Of a stretch of 64,000 nt of DNA, positions 30,826 to 39,555 are shown in pieces. A model generated the notes under the pieces. It was given only the letters and a program-made list of their open reading frames with translations. It did no database searches and was not told the origin of the DNA. Source of the stretch: Symsagittifera roscoffensis (taxonomy: Eukaryota; Xenacoelomorpha; Acoela; Convolutidae); assembly GCF_963678635.1 (NCBI RefSeq), contig NC_087066.1, positions 1,955,745-2,019,744 of the forward strand, given 5' to 3'. Position numbers and translations under genes: made by a program. How positions within the stretch are numbered: position 1 is the first letter of the stretch; every line of letters starts with the position of its first letter.

Positions 30826-31749
30826 CTACCCGGAACCTCGTGTATTCTTACTGGCGACTAGTCGTCCAGCTGTTTCTATCAGCCTCTGCATCGTTTGCTC
30901 TACGACTGGATCACCCAAGGTGTCACTAGGGTCCGGAATCGTCACTCGACCTGATCCTAACGGGAGTCGCGTTTCCGTCCTTTGGCTCATTTCCCGAGGC
31001 GTCAAGAGCTCCATCGGGGACTGCCCACGAGGATTACTCCTTGCAGGTATCGCCTTCTCCACTGCGGCTTCCAATGCCATCTGTTCTGCTCGTTGTTTGT
31101 AATCCTGCCTCAACCGCTCCAGCTCTTGACCCTGCTTCTTGTTGCAGTCCTCGAACAACCTTTTCCACATGTCCCGGTCTTCCTCCGTCGTGCGCATGAT
31201 CTTCGTCATCTCGTCTAACTCCTTTCTCGTCCTTTCCAGTTCATGCTTCATCCCATCCAGATCTTGCATGGTTTGGTCCGTCTGAAGCTTCTGTTCTACT
31301 TTCGCCCTGTTTGGTGGCACAGCTGCTCTCAGTGGTGAACCAGACGAGGCAGCCTCGCTGTTCATCTCCCGATGCATTCTCGTCAACCCAGGTTTGGGCT
31401 TGGAGGGCATAGGCATTTCCCCTGGTTGGTAAGTCCTAGAACTTCCCAATCCAGGCTCATTCGCCAAGTCACTCCCTGAGAGAGCCCCGTGTCTCCACCT
31501 CATCACTCTCATATTCGGGCGGTCTAGTACTCCCCTCTCTCCATATGCTGCCATCAAAAGGACTTCCGTGGGGCGGTCCCCACGGTTGTCATGCCCCAAG
31601 ATGTTGATCAGGGCGGTCAGCAACATGACTACCTCTGGGTCCTCCAGAGCGAAGTCTCGTTCCATTAGCCGACGATAGATCGCATCTACCATCGGTCCTA
31701 CATATGCCTCTGCCAGGTCCATCAATTCATCCAAGTTGAAGTTATCCAT
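30826..31749 (-). CDS. ORF2 coiled-coil protein (element C)
   Basis: 307 residues starting MDNFNLDELMDLAEAYVG. The N-terminal 80 residues are probably helical and globular (IYRRLMERDF matches LYRRLRDLDY of B). A Gly/Pro-rich linker and a long coiled coil follow at about residues 155-235 (MKHELERTRKELDEM, MWKRLFEDC, LERLRQDYKQRAEQ). The tail is Arg/Pro-rich. ORF3 begins about 55 bases downstream. It could be an oligomeric structural or RNA-binding protein comparable to a Gag or LINE ORF1p, but no such motif is visible. Confidence 0.7.
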   Translation of the reverse strand: MDNFNLDELMDLAEAYVGPMVDAIYRRLMERDFALEDPEVVMLLTALINILGHDNRGDRPTEVLLMAAYGERGVLDRPNMRVMRWRHGALSGSDLANEPGLGSSRTYQPGEMPMPSKPKPGLTRMHREMNSEAASSGSPLRAAVPPNRAKVEQKLQTDQTMQDLDGMKHELERTRKELDEMTKIMRTTEEDRDMWKRLFEDCNKKQGQELERLRQDYKQRAEQMALEAAVEKAIPARSNPRGQSPMELLTPREMSQRTETRLPLGSGRVTIPDPSDTLGDPVVEQTMQRLIETAGRLVASKNTRGSG

Positions 31750-32138
31750 TATATTCTTTTCAAATTTGATTTGATTTTGATTCCAAGTTTCGATTCAAGT
31801 GAGCAATTAAATGATCAATCAGGATCTAGAAAAGAAATCACGAATATCACATTTGTCAGTTTCATATTCACATATATCGCTAAAAAATGCTAAAATTTGT
31901 TTAAGAACAGTTCAGATAAAAAGATGTTTATCCTAAAATTTATTAAAATCAGTTGGTCTCTAAAATGTTGGAATTCGACCTAAGATTGGACAGTCCAAAC
32001 TTTGGATCTATTCCTAAGGTCGTCATGCAGCCGTTCATGGTCACTAACCCCTATCTACCCAAGATCTTAATAACATAACACATAAAAATAATATAACACA
32101 TAACTTAGTCTTTGTCCTATCACCTCCCTACACATCAC
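31750..32138 (-). other. Intergenic region between ORF1 and ORF2 (element C)
   Basis: AT-rich, non-coding, 390 bases. It corresponds in position to the repeat-bearing spacers at 8604-9150 and 46170-46701, but lacks the tandem repeats and has only isolated CAAGTGAGC-type words. Confidence 0.6.
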
Positions 32139-32600
32139 TCAGCCTACACTTAAATAATATTTCTTATGCAGATATACTTGTATATTAGTATCTGAGAATA
32201 TCACGTGTACCAGCGCGTAGAGTTCCCTAGGATGCAGCCGTCCTCTGTTCGGATCATACACCGGAAGCGAGAGCTCCTTCACGTCCATCTCCAAGAGGAA
32301 ATCTCTCAACCTCGTCAAAGACAAGACTAGGTTCTCTGGGTCCACGTGCTGCTTCTCTGTCGCCCTCGTCACCAAGAAGCATAGGTATTTTCCCGGTGTT
32401 TGTGATGCCGCCGGAGGTAAGGCTGCTACGCCCCCTACTCCTGGTCGTTGCTTCCAAAGGAATTCCACGTTTTTGTATTCTCTCTTAAAATCTGCCGCTA
32501 AGGCTGTCCTAAAACTCATGTCTGCAGTGATTGCTATCGCACATATTCTATTTGTGAGTATGAAATCACTGTCTGTTAATATTATGTTACTTGAATACTC
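32139..32600 (-). CDS. TARG1/OARD1-like macrodomain at Pol C-terminus (element C)
   Basis: In the same frame as the pol tail, after one TGA at about 32682. Order: NIILTDSDFILTN strand, AIAITADMSF, helix FKREYKNVEFLW, turn GVGGVAALPP, strand GKYLCFLVTR, helix LSLTRLRDFLLE, strand VKELSLPVYDPNRGRL, helix LYALVHVIF, final strand NIQVYLH. This matches the strand/helix order and length (about 150 residues) of TARG1-type macrodomains, which remove ADP-ribose from glutamate. The lysine that is catalytic in TARG1 aligns with arginine, and the GxD of the second active loop with DPNRG, so catalysis is doubtful; ligand binding may remain. Confidence 0.6.
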   Translation of the reverse strand, partial: EYSSNIILTDSDFILTNRICAIAITADMSFRTALAADFKREYKNVEFLWKQRPGVGGVAALPPAASQTPGKYLCFLVTRATEKQHVDPENLVLSLTRLRDFLLEMDVKELSLPVYDPNRGRLHPRELYALVHVIFSDTNIQVYLHKKYYLSVG

Positions 32601-32681
32601 ATTTGGTAGGTTAAAATATGACTCAACTGCCCTCCCTATGTCGGGTTTCTTATGTTCTTCGCCAGTTTTTGCTTCTAAATC

Positions 32682-33779
32682 TCATGTTTCTCTTGCTATT
32701 CTCAGTTTTTTTATTATCAGGTTGTTTTCAGTGTGGGTAAGTCCTACCCCCACTCCCCGGACAAAAATCTCCTTCGACGTCCCCGTCGATCGCATACCGG
32801 ATATCAAGTCGAGGTTAGAAGCTGGAATGTGTAGCTGTCCTTCCTGGGCAGCCCAGGAAGGTTCATCTCGTTCGGTCTTAATGTATTTCGCGCTTTCACG
32901 ATCTACGTCTTGAATCGTGACGCTGGTCTCTTTAGGGTCTGATGTCATTTCGTTCAGCCACTCCAAGACTCGCAGATTTGTGAGATCATCTCTGTAGGAC
33001 TCCGATTGCTCTTCATCGAAATCTACTTCGGGTTTCGATCTGTCCTCGATCCATTCCTGGTCGTGATCATCTACTATGTCAATGTCTTGTGAGACTGTTA
33101 TGCTTTCTAGACCTACCACTTCTTCCAATATCTTTTTCAGATCTATCTTGTCTATTACAAAGTCATCACCGTAACGGTTGTATTTCTTCCTAGGTCTCTC
33201 CCCGTCGCCTTGTCGAGTCTGCAGTGTGAACGGGAAATCTGGTTCTAAATTTTTGTGAACCTCAGTTTGCTCGGGATCATGCCAATCTTCCTCTGCATAA
33301 GGTAAGGTTTCATCATCCGCTTCTATCACCTCATTTGGATCCAGGTCCAGTGGTGTATTTGTTCCCTCTTCTACGACCTCGTTTCCATCGTTCTTCCCCC
33401 TGGTGCCTTTCTCGTTAACTTCACAAGCAGGATCCATCATCAAATAATCCCCTTCTTCCATGACTGCAGGTATACACCAGTCCTCTGTCGATGGGTTGTG
33501 TGGCTTGATGTTCTCGTAGTGGGCGGCTCGGCCTGTACTCAGTCTGTAAAAGCGTCCCTCCTGGTGCACCTCTGTAATCATGAAGGGTCCCCTCCACTTC
33601 TTTAGGAGCTTCTTTGTCCCTTTCGGAGTTATAACGTTCTGAAATACCAATACGTAGTCTCCCACCGAGTAGGCTTTTGCACCAGCTGCTTTCTTGTCGA
33701 ATATTTTACTTTGCCTTGCCTGTGCTTGCTGAGTATTTCGTCTGCACAAATCGTTCAACTCCTGTTGACGTCTGATCAC
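32682..33779 (-). CDS. Integrase GPF/Y module and acidic Pol tail (element C)
   Basis: N-terminal part: LNDLCRRNTQQAQARQ, then VGDYVLVFQNVITP, then GPF/Y module KKLLKKWRGPFMITEVHQEG and RFYRLSTGRAAHYENIKPH. A 250-residue acidic tail follows with DPACEVNEKGTRGKNDG, KKYNRYGDDFVIDKI and NLRVLEWLNEM, ending in the glycine-rich block FVRGVGVGLTHTE. GPF/Y modules influence integrase multimerisation and targeting in Ty3/Gypsy elements. It probably continues from the integrase upstream and into the macrodomain downstream. Confidence 0.8.
   Translation of the reverse strand: MIRRQQELNDLCRRNTQQAQARQSKIFDKKAAGAKAYSVGDYVLVFQNVITPKGTKKLLKKWRGPFMITEVHQEGRFYRLSTGRAAHYENIKPHNPSTEDWCIPAVMEEGDYLMMDPACEVNEKGTRGKNDGNEVVEEGTNTPLDLDPNEVIEADDETLPYAEEDWHDPEQTEVHKNLEPDFPFTLQTRQGDGERPRKKYNRYGDDFVIDKIDLKKILEEVVGLESITVSQDIDIVDDHDQEWIEDRSKPEVDFDEEQSESYRDDLTNLRVLEWLNEMTSDPKETSVTIQDVDRESAKYIKTERDEPSWAAQEGQLHIPASNLDLISGMRSTGTSKEIFVRGVGVGLTHTENNLIIKKLRIARET
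32752..32764 (-). promoter_or_regulatory. Internal PPT-like sequence (element C)
   Basis: TTGTCCGGGGAGT on the sense strand, read as FVRGVG. It lies about 1 kb from the exact midpoint of element C (33734). Confidence 0.5.
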
Positions 33780-34313
33780 ATCCCTTACGTAAACCTGCGG
33801 AGACGGTTTCTTTCCCTCATACTCTGGGTGGGTAGAAGAATGTCAAGGGTAAAGACTTCTCGTGTCCCGTCAGCTTCATGTGTGGACTGACTCCAGTGGT
33901 GGAGTGTTGCGTGCTATTATAAGCTCCCATCACCTGTGGAAGGAATCTGCCTCAATCGGTCATGTACCTGGAACAATATACCCTCAGCATCGACACTAAC
34001 GTCCTATTCTGTCTTTCCACTAAGCCATTCGTCTGAGGATGGTATGTCGTGGAGTGAGCCTGAGCGACTTGTGACCGTCATTTCTTTGCGCCCTTAGTAG
34101 GTCCGAGAGTCTGTATCTCGCCTTCAGATATGTCTTCATGACCCTCATTTGACAATTCATCTCATTGGGCTGGTGTGTGTCCTCCTCCATCTTCACGCAC
34201 CAAATCTTCGCCAACGGTTGTGTTTCTTGTTGAAACGGTTGAAGATCAGTCCTGACTACCTCTTTCTGTGGCAATAAACTCATCCACCGCTTCGATACTG
34301 CTATTGTTTCCAA
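33780..34313 (-). pseudogene. Integrase remnant with core deletion (element C)
   Basis: On the sense strand ARYRLSDLLRAQRND is followed directly by a sequence matching SQVAQAHSTTYHPQTNG and LVERQNRT, the end of the integrase core. In A and B about 200 residues lie between, holding the HHCC zinc domain, the first two catalytic aspartates and SDNGKAF. They are deleted here at about 34080. The catalytic glutamate region and the following LRVYCSRYMTD are kept but frameshifted. This copy cannot encode an active integrase. Confidence 0.85.
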
Positions 34314-35425
34314 ATCATCTGCTGCGTTGTCGAAGATCCTTTCAATTGGTAAGAGATAGCGATCACTGTCAGGGTCTTGGTCACTTCTCTATCCAGATCC
34401 CTTGCGTGGGTTTCCACTAGCAGTGTGTGGATCGCAAGTTCTGACAGTTCTGATCCCGAGTTCGTGTTCCTGTCTGAGTATGTGTCCATACTTGAATTCC
34501 TGGAGCTGTCCTCCACTGAAGCGTCTGTGATGGAGTCTACACCCTCCTTCAGATCAGGTCCGTACCTTCTCCGCATCCATCTAAACTCCCCGGACAAAAC
34601 TTTGCTCCCTAGGTCTTGTTTCTTGTCATGGACTTCTTCATTCATCTCAGACTCCCCGGACATACTTCCTTGTCCCGGATTTTGATCCCGAACTCGCCGG
34701 TTTATCTTACCGTTCGTCTCCCCGGACAAATAATCTTGCTCCAGTTCTCGTAAAACCTTCTCTCCTTCTCCATCTTGGTCCTTAAAGGTAACGGTTTTCT
34801 CTCGCGTATCGTTATCCTGCTCTTTCCGACCGTATGAAGTGCTCACCAAGACCACTTGGGGTATTGAGGACACCAGTTGCTGAACTATTGACCTACAATC
34901 CCTCTCATTGTCTTTTTGTTGTCGTATTGATGACTTGATTTTCACCTTCTCCCTGACTGTCAGTGATGCCATGGCTGCTGCCCACTCGGGGTCATCCTTG
35001 GTCACTTCTCTCTCTAACAATCCACTCAGCATCCGCATCACTTGCGGTGTAACCTGCACCGTTTTGTCCAGTAATGAGAGGCTGTTTATGTTCATGCGAG
35101 AGAGTTCCTGCTGGACCAGGTTCGAGCGCAGCAACAGATCCAAGGGCACCGGGTCCCTTTTTGATAGGATTTTTATCTCGGCTGCTTTTTCCACTGGTAA
35201 CTCAGGATGCCCTGGTATCGGATGTCCAGACTTATCTAACCATCTCGTTAGTGGAAGCGCCTCATAGGTTTCCTTGTCCAGAAACGAGAATCCCTCCTTT
35301 ATCTCTGCCTGGCTGGCTTGCTTCTGCTCCAATCTTTCATAGAATTCAGTTTTCTTACTGAGGCTGTCAGCATTCTGGTGTTTGTCACGCATCCTGTGCT
35401 CGATTATCATGTGGTAGCCATCCAA
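34301..35425 (-). CDS. Acidic Pol linker between RNase H and integrase (element C)
   Basis: It begins with the RNase H end EHRMRDKHQNADSLSKK and runs through 370 Lys/Glu/Asp-rich residues with LPLTRWLDKSGHPI. Three SGE words are encoded on PPT-like DNA: DYLSGETNGK, GSMSGESEMNE and KVLSGEFRW. There is no enzymatic motif. A nonsense change (TAC to TAA) at about 35446 separates it from RNase H. It is shared with A and B and unusually long. Confidence 0.7.
   Translation of the reverse strand: MDGYHMIIEHRMRDKHQNADSLSKKTEFYERLEQKQASQAEIKEGFSFLDKETYEALPLTRWLDKSGHPIPGHPELPVEKAAEIKILSKRDPVPLDLLLRSNLVQQELSRMNINSLSLLDKTVQVTPQVMRMLSGLLEREVTKDDPEWAAAMASLTVREKVKIKSSIRQQKDNERDCRSIVQQLVSSIPQVVLVSTSYGRKEQDNDTREKTVTFKDQDGEGEKVLRELEQDYLSGETNGKINRRVRDQNPGQGSMSGESEMNEEVHDKKQDLGSKVLSGEFRWMRRRYGPDLKEGVDSITDASVEDSSRNSSMDTYSDRNTNSGSELSELAIHTLLVETHARDLDREVTKTLTVIAISYQLKGSSTTQQMIWKQ
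34585..34598 (-). promoter_or_regulatory. Internal PPT-like sequence 2 (element C)
   Basis: TTGTCCGGGGAGTT on the sense strand, read as LSGEF. Confidence 0.45.
34650..34663 (-). promoter_or_regulatory. Internal PPT-like sequence 3 (element C)
   Basis: ATGTCCGGGGAGTC on the sense strand, read as MSGES. Confidence 0.45.
34717..34729 (-). promoter_or_regulatory. Internal PPT-like sequence 4 (element C)
   Basis: TTGTCCGGGGAGA on the sense strand, read as LSGET. Confidence 0.4.
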
Positions 35426-35446
35426 TCTTACTGTCCATCTACCAAT

Positions 35447-36346
35447 TTAACTCTGATCCATCGAGTATGTCTTCAACCAGGATAACGCTCTGTTGTCCAC
35501 GCGTAACTTGAAAGGAGCGCTCCCCAAGTACTTTTCCACGAAAGTGACTACTGCAAACATTTCTGCTTTTGGTGCACCATATTTCATCTCAGTGTCACGC
35601 AAGACTTTGCTGCCATATGCAATGGGACGAAGAACCGTTCTTCCATTCCATTCTTGTTCCTGGTGCAATATTCCTGAGATGGCTACTACCGACGCATCTG
35701 TGTCAAGAACATACATGCCATCTTTTGTAGGCATGCCTAGTACTGGCGCTTCGCACAGTTCCCGCTTTATGTTCTGGAAGGCAACCTGTGTTTCATCGTT
35801 CCACTCGAACTTCTTTCCTTTGTTGCGCATCAGCTTTTGCATCGGATACACCTTGTCTGCATATCCTTTGATGAATTCACGGTAATAATTGGCAAACCCC
35901 AGAAAGCTCATTAGCTGTGTGTCCGTCCTCGGAGCCTTCCATGTCAGCGCAGCCTCTACTGCTTCCGGATCTGGCCTCACACCATGCCTGTCCACCATTC
36001 TTCCCAGGTACTTGATCGAATCCCTAAGGATTTCACATTTTGATGGTTTGCATTTCAAGCCTGCTCTTTTCATAAATCCAAAGACCTCATCGAGCCGATC
36101 AGTGTGATCCTCCAGGGTCGGTGTCGCTATAACTACGTCATCCACGTAGAACATCAAGAGATTCCGGTACTTTTTTGTCACTCCTGTCAAAGCCTGGGCC
36201 ATCAGCCTTTGAAAAGTTGCTGTTGCGTTGCACAAGCCAAAGGGCATCCTCTTCCACTGGTACAGCCCCAATTCGCACGCGAATCCGGTTTTCTCTCTAT
36301 CGTTCTTCCGCAGGGGAACTTGCGAGAAGGCAGAACCCAAGTCCAA
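35447..36346 (-). CDS. Reverse transcriptase palm/thumb and RNase H (element C)
   Basis: It starts in motif A (MDLGSAFSQVPL), followed by LYQWKRMPFGLCNATATF (motif B), FYVDDVVIATP (motif C, YVDD), PSKCEILRDSIKYLG and the thumb GFANYYREFIKGYADKVYP. RNase H follows with LDTDASVVAISGIL, YGAPKAEMFAVVTF and VDNRALSWLKTYSMD. All visible catalytic motifs are intact. It is separated from the preceding ORF by a single extra T in a T/A run at about 36436 (sense TACTTTAAA versus the expected TACTTAAA), a one-base frameshift. Confidence 0.9.
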   Translation of the reverse strand: MDLGSAFSQVPLRKNDREKTGFACELGLYQWKRMPFGLCNATATFQRLMAQALTGVTKKYRNLLMFYVDDVVIATPTLEDHTDRLDEVFGFMKRAGLKCKPSKCEILRDSIKYLGRMVDRHGVRPDPEAVEAALTWKAPRTDTQLMSFLGFANYYREFIKGYADKVYPMQKLMRNKGKKFEWNDETQVAFQNIKRELCEAPVLGMPTKDGMYVLDTDASVVAISGILHQEQEWNGRTVLRPIAYGSKVLRDTEMKYGAPKAEMFAVVTFVEKYLGSAPFKLRVDNRALSWLKTYSMDQS

Positions 36347-36374
36347 TGTGGTGAAGAACTTGGCGTCACCAAGC

Positions 36375-37451
36375 TTAGAGAGGCTTTCGTCTATTCGAGG
36401 TATCGGGTACGCATCTTTTATTGTTACCGCGTTTAAAGTAACGAAAGTCGCAACAAAATCTAAGCTGCCTCCCTTTCTTCTTCGCCATTACTACCCCGCA
36501 AGCCCACGGCGATTTCGAGGGTTCTATCATGTCGTATTCAAGCAACATTTCTATTTCCGCTCGGCACGCTTCCGATTTGTGTGGCGTCATTCGTCTCGCG
36601 CCCTCTCTGTGCGGAACAGCACCTTCTTCCATCTCAATTTCATGTTCTACGAAGTTACAGCAACCGATATCCGCTTTATGTTTCGAAAATACATCTGCGT
36701 TCCGATATAAAACGTCCCGTAATTTTTCGAAATCTCCCTCACCTATTTTCCCTTTTAAATTTTCTATTTCTGGTAAAACCGGTTTGTCAGAATCTAGTTC
36801 ATATGACGAGGGGCGTTCCGGAAAATTCGAGCAGCTTGATAAGCCGTCGTCCGTTTCGGATTTCATTGAAAACAATTTATGAATAGATTTTAATTCATTA
36901 ATTCTCTTTAAAATTTTATCTTTATTTGCATGATAAGGACAGTCTTTCACATAATGTTTCTTCAAGTGTTGTGTCTCCTCATAGTCGGTCCTCACCGGCA
37001 ATGCGTAACCAAAATTCTTTCCACGCTGGATTGAAACCGTGGTATCCAGTGTGTTCAATAACACACTGACACACAGTCCGTTTCGCGTTACCGAGAAGCT
37101 CCGACCTAAAATCACCGAACTCTGGTTATCTGGATTCGGTACCAAACAAACCTGTTTACTATCGCTTAATGAATTTAAATTTTTCATTCTAAAAATTGCC
37201 ACCACAGCTTGTCCTGGCTGTAGTTTTACTTTTCTGTCTAAAAAAATTGGTACCTTGTTTTCGTCTATTATTATCCTATTAATTGGTCTCTTAACATACT
37301 TCCGGTCCGGGTTTCTAATCCGTATCAGACCATTGTTCAAGTCAATCATCACGTCAAAATTCCTGACAAAATCTCTGCCCAAGATGAATTGGTCGGCATC
37401 GTCCAAATTCTCTACCACCAGGAAGCTCATCCAAAGGTCCCGTCCTCCCAT
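36375..37451 (-). CDS. Protease C-terminal half and RT N-terminus (element C)
   Basis: It begins inside the protease (DLWMSFLVVENLDDADQF, FILGRDFVRNFDVMIDL), passes through a connecting region (LCVSVLLNTLDTTVSIQRG) and reaches the RT N-terminus (GCCNFVEHEIEMEEGAVPHR, WACGVVMAKKKG, LRFCCDFRY). It is in the same frame as the gag-protease ORF upstream; the break is a TGA at about 37517 where the other copies have CGA/CGG, a CpG-type transition. It then ends through the frameshift described for the RT. Confidence 0.85.
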   Translation of the reverse strand: MGGRDLWMSFLVVENLDDADQFILGRDFVRNFDVMIDLNNGLIRIRNPDRKYVKRPINRIIIDENKVPIFLDRKVKLQPGQAVVAIFRMKNLNSLSDSKQVCLVPNPDNQSSVILGRSFSVTRNGLCVSVLLNTLDTTVSIQRGKNFGYALPVRTDYEETQHLKKHYVKDCPYHANKDKILKRINELKSIHKLFSMKSETDDGLSSCSNFPERPSSYELDSDKPVLPEIENLKGKIGEGDFEKLRDVLYRNADVFSKHKADIGCCNFVEHEIEMEEGAVPHREGARRMTPHKSEACRAEIEMLLEYDMIEPSKSPWACGVVMAKKKGRQLRFCCDFRYFKRGNNKRCVPDTSNRRKPL

Positions 37452-37514
37452 GTGGAGGACCGTTATTGGTGTTCTTCCGGCTACATAAATTGCTCCTCGA
37501 TTGGCGGCGGCCAG

Positions 37515-39515
37515 TCAGAGATTCGTCGGAATTAGATCTTCTCTCGTGAAACCCATTCGTTTCCAAGTTTTTATCGGCATCACACTCACTACCGCTCCTG
37601 TGTCCAGAAGCCCTGTGACTCCGATTTTCGTTCCGTTGGTGTCGAGCAGATGTGCAGTCACATCTGCTTCATACCCAATGTGTACAGCATCTTGTTCCAT
37701 CATTGCGTCATGGCCTATCCTACGGACTTTGAGTTCCTCCTCACCCAAATAGATCTGCCCCATTCGGTCATCATCTGTTGTCACATAAGTCCTGGTGTAG
37801 ATACTGATTCCATCCACGTTCAGCATCACTTGATACGGCCCATAGACCTTTAGGTAGCGTCCATGAAGTTTCTTCATGCGAGGGCCACCCGTCGTTAGTA
37901 GTGCCCGCACAGCCCTCGAATCGGTGCGTGGCTCCATCTGCCTCAGATAGTCTGCATATGTGTCCAAATGCATCAAAGTAAACTCAGACGGTTCACTCAG
38001 ATTTCTGATTACCTGATGCCCTGCCACCGAGATTATCGACTGTATTTTACTTCCTTGCGGTACCATACCGAACCTCTGACCAGAGATCACATTAAGTTTC
38101 ATGCTCAAGCTGCTTGGTGCTTTTGCCTCTTCAACCTCTGTTGCCTCGAAGGCGTTCAGTTGCTCCTGTAATTTCTCATTCTCCAGATCGAGTTTCACCT
38201 TTTGTTCGATCTCTTTCGTCACTAGTTCCTGCTGTACTCTATTTAGAGCATCCCTCGCGGCTGCCCTATAATCGATTTTGAAGTCATCAGCCGCAGTTGC
38301 TGGTTCCGGTTCGTGTGTTTCTTCTGTTACCGCCTGCATTTTCTTTGCCACCAGCTCTTGAGGTTTATCTTTTCTGCGTGCCTCCGCTTCACTCAACAGG
38401 CGAGCCTTGCTTGCTTTCACTCCTGACAGAGCTTCTTCGTGTCTTGGATGCTTGATGTCTGCCACTGCATTCCAGAATTGCGGACAATCTGATTTAAAAT
38501 GACCTTCCAAGTTGCAAAAGAAACACCTCAGGCCGAAATTCGCAACTACTCCTCTCATGAAATCCTCATGGTCCAATTCTGACGCATCTTCGTCTTCCAG
38601 GCTAAAGCCTATCGCTTTCATGCCTTGTTTGTAAGTTGGGCATGCTGATACATGATGGTCCGTCGAACTGCAATTGGCGCAAGAGCGTCTCTTGTCCATA
38701 TCATCCCTTGGTTTATACCAATTGTTCCCTTGGTTTGCTGGTCCGCTATTAAAATTACCATAATTGTTCTTATAATATCCTGACCTCGAAGGAGGTTTCA
38801 ACAAGAGATACTCCTTTGACTTTAGCCTCAACTCCTCTGGTGTTGGCGCATTCGTTGATAGTGGTGTGTAATGCGTTGCCAGCATTGTTCGAAGTTCATC
38901 ATTTTTCACACCATCGATGAATTTTGAGGCTACCGCCAGGTTCATTCTTCGGTTCGACTCATCCGGTTGGCTGCGTCTTCTCAGCATTTCCAAGTCGTCG
39001 AGAAACTTATCTATCGTTTCATCTTCTCGTTGCCTCCGTTTCTCGAAGCGCATCATTGCTTGGTGTCCCTGCACCCCTGATCCAAAACGATTTAGCAAGA
39101 TCTCGAAGATCTTCTCGGCTGTGTCACGCTGATATTGCTTCTTGGCCATGACACAGTTCAGGGCTGTCCTTTCCAAGTTACTGGTAAGTGCACTGCACTC
39201 TTGTCTTTCCGACAAGTCTTCCTCCTCGAAATGCAGTTTCCTCAACTCTATCCAGGTATCAATACAGCCATCAGATTCGTCTTTATAGCACCTTGGTTTC
39301 TTAAAAACCCTTCTGGACTTCTCACTGCGTTCGTTGGTCTTGGATAGCCTTGTAAGGAATGTCTCCAGTGACCTGTTTAGGGGTTCGAAGGCCGTGGCCA
39401 TTGCCGTAGCATCCCTTGAGTGCCCAGCCTTAGTGTTCTCACACCTTGTCGAAGGCTCTGAAGACGGTGCGTCCCTGCTATTCGTATCGCCGTAAGTGTT
39501 TCCCCCTTGTCCCAC
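37515..39515 (-). CDS. Gag capsid, nucleocapsid and protease N-terminus (element C)
   Basis: 666 residues. Capsid-like region at about residues 115-200 (FEILLNRFGSGVQGHQAMM, FEKRRQREDETIDKFLDDL). Two CX2CX4HX4C knuckles: CANCSSTDHHVSAC and CFFCNLEGHFKSDC. A Lys/Glu-rich spacer follows, then a region VISGQRFGMVPQG of unknown function, then the protease with active site GLLDTGAVVSVMP near the C-terminus. The displayed start is a GTG; the capsid likely continues from the upstream Gag ORF via a frameshift near 39550, where an 18-base word is repeated in tandem at 26-base spacing. Confidence 0.85.
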   Translation of the reverse strand: MGQGGNTYGDTNSRDAPSSEPSTRCENTKAGHSRDATAMATAFEPLNRSLETFLTRLSKTNERSEKSRRVFKKPRCYKDESDGCIDTWIELRKLHFEEEDLSERQECSALTSNLERTALNCVMAKKQYQRDTAEKIFEILLNRFGSGVQGHQAMMRFEKRRQREDETIDKFLDDLEMLRRRSQPDESNRRMNLAVASKFIDGVKNDELRTMLATHYTPLSTNAPTPEELRLKSKEYLLLKPPSRSGYYKNNYGNFNSGPANQGNNWYKPRDDMDKRRSCANCSSTDHHVSACPTYKQGMKAIGFSLEDEDASELDHEDFMRGVVANFGLRCFFCNLEGHFKSDCPQFWNAVADIKHPRHEEALSGVKASKARLLSEAEARRKDKPQELVAKKMQAVTEETHEPEPATAADDFKIDYRAAARDALNRVQQELVTKEIEQKVKLDLENEKLQEQLNAFEATEVEEAKAPSSLSMKLNVISGQRFGMVPQGSKIQSIISVAGHQVIRNLSEPSEFTLMHLDTYADYLRQMEPRTDSRAVRALLTTGGPRMKKLHGRYLKVYGPYQVMLNVDGISIYTRTYVTTDDDRMGQIYLGEEELKVRRIGHDAMMEQDAVHIGYEADVTAHLLDTNGTKIGVTGLLDTGAVVSVMPIKTWKRMGFTREDLIPTNL

Positions 39516-39555
39516 ATGACTTCTCCCTGGACTGGCATTCCTCCTGTTTCCGGAG

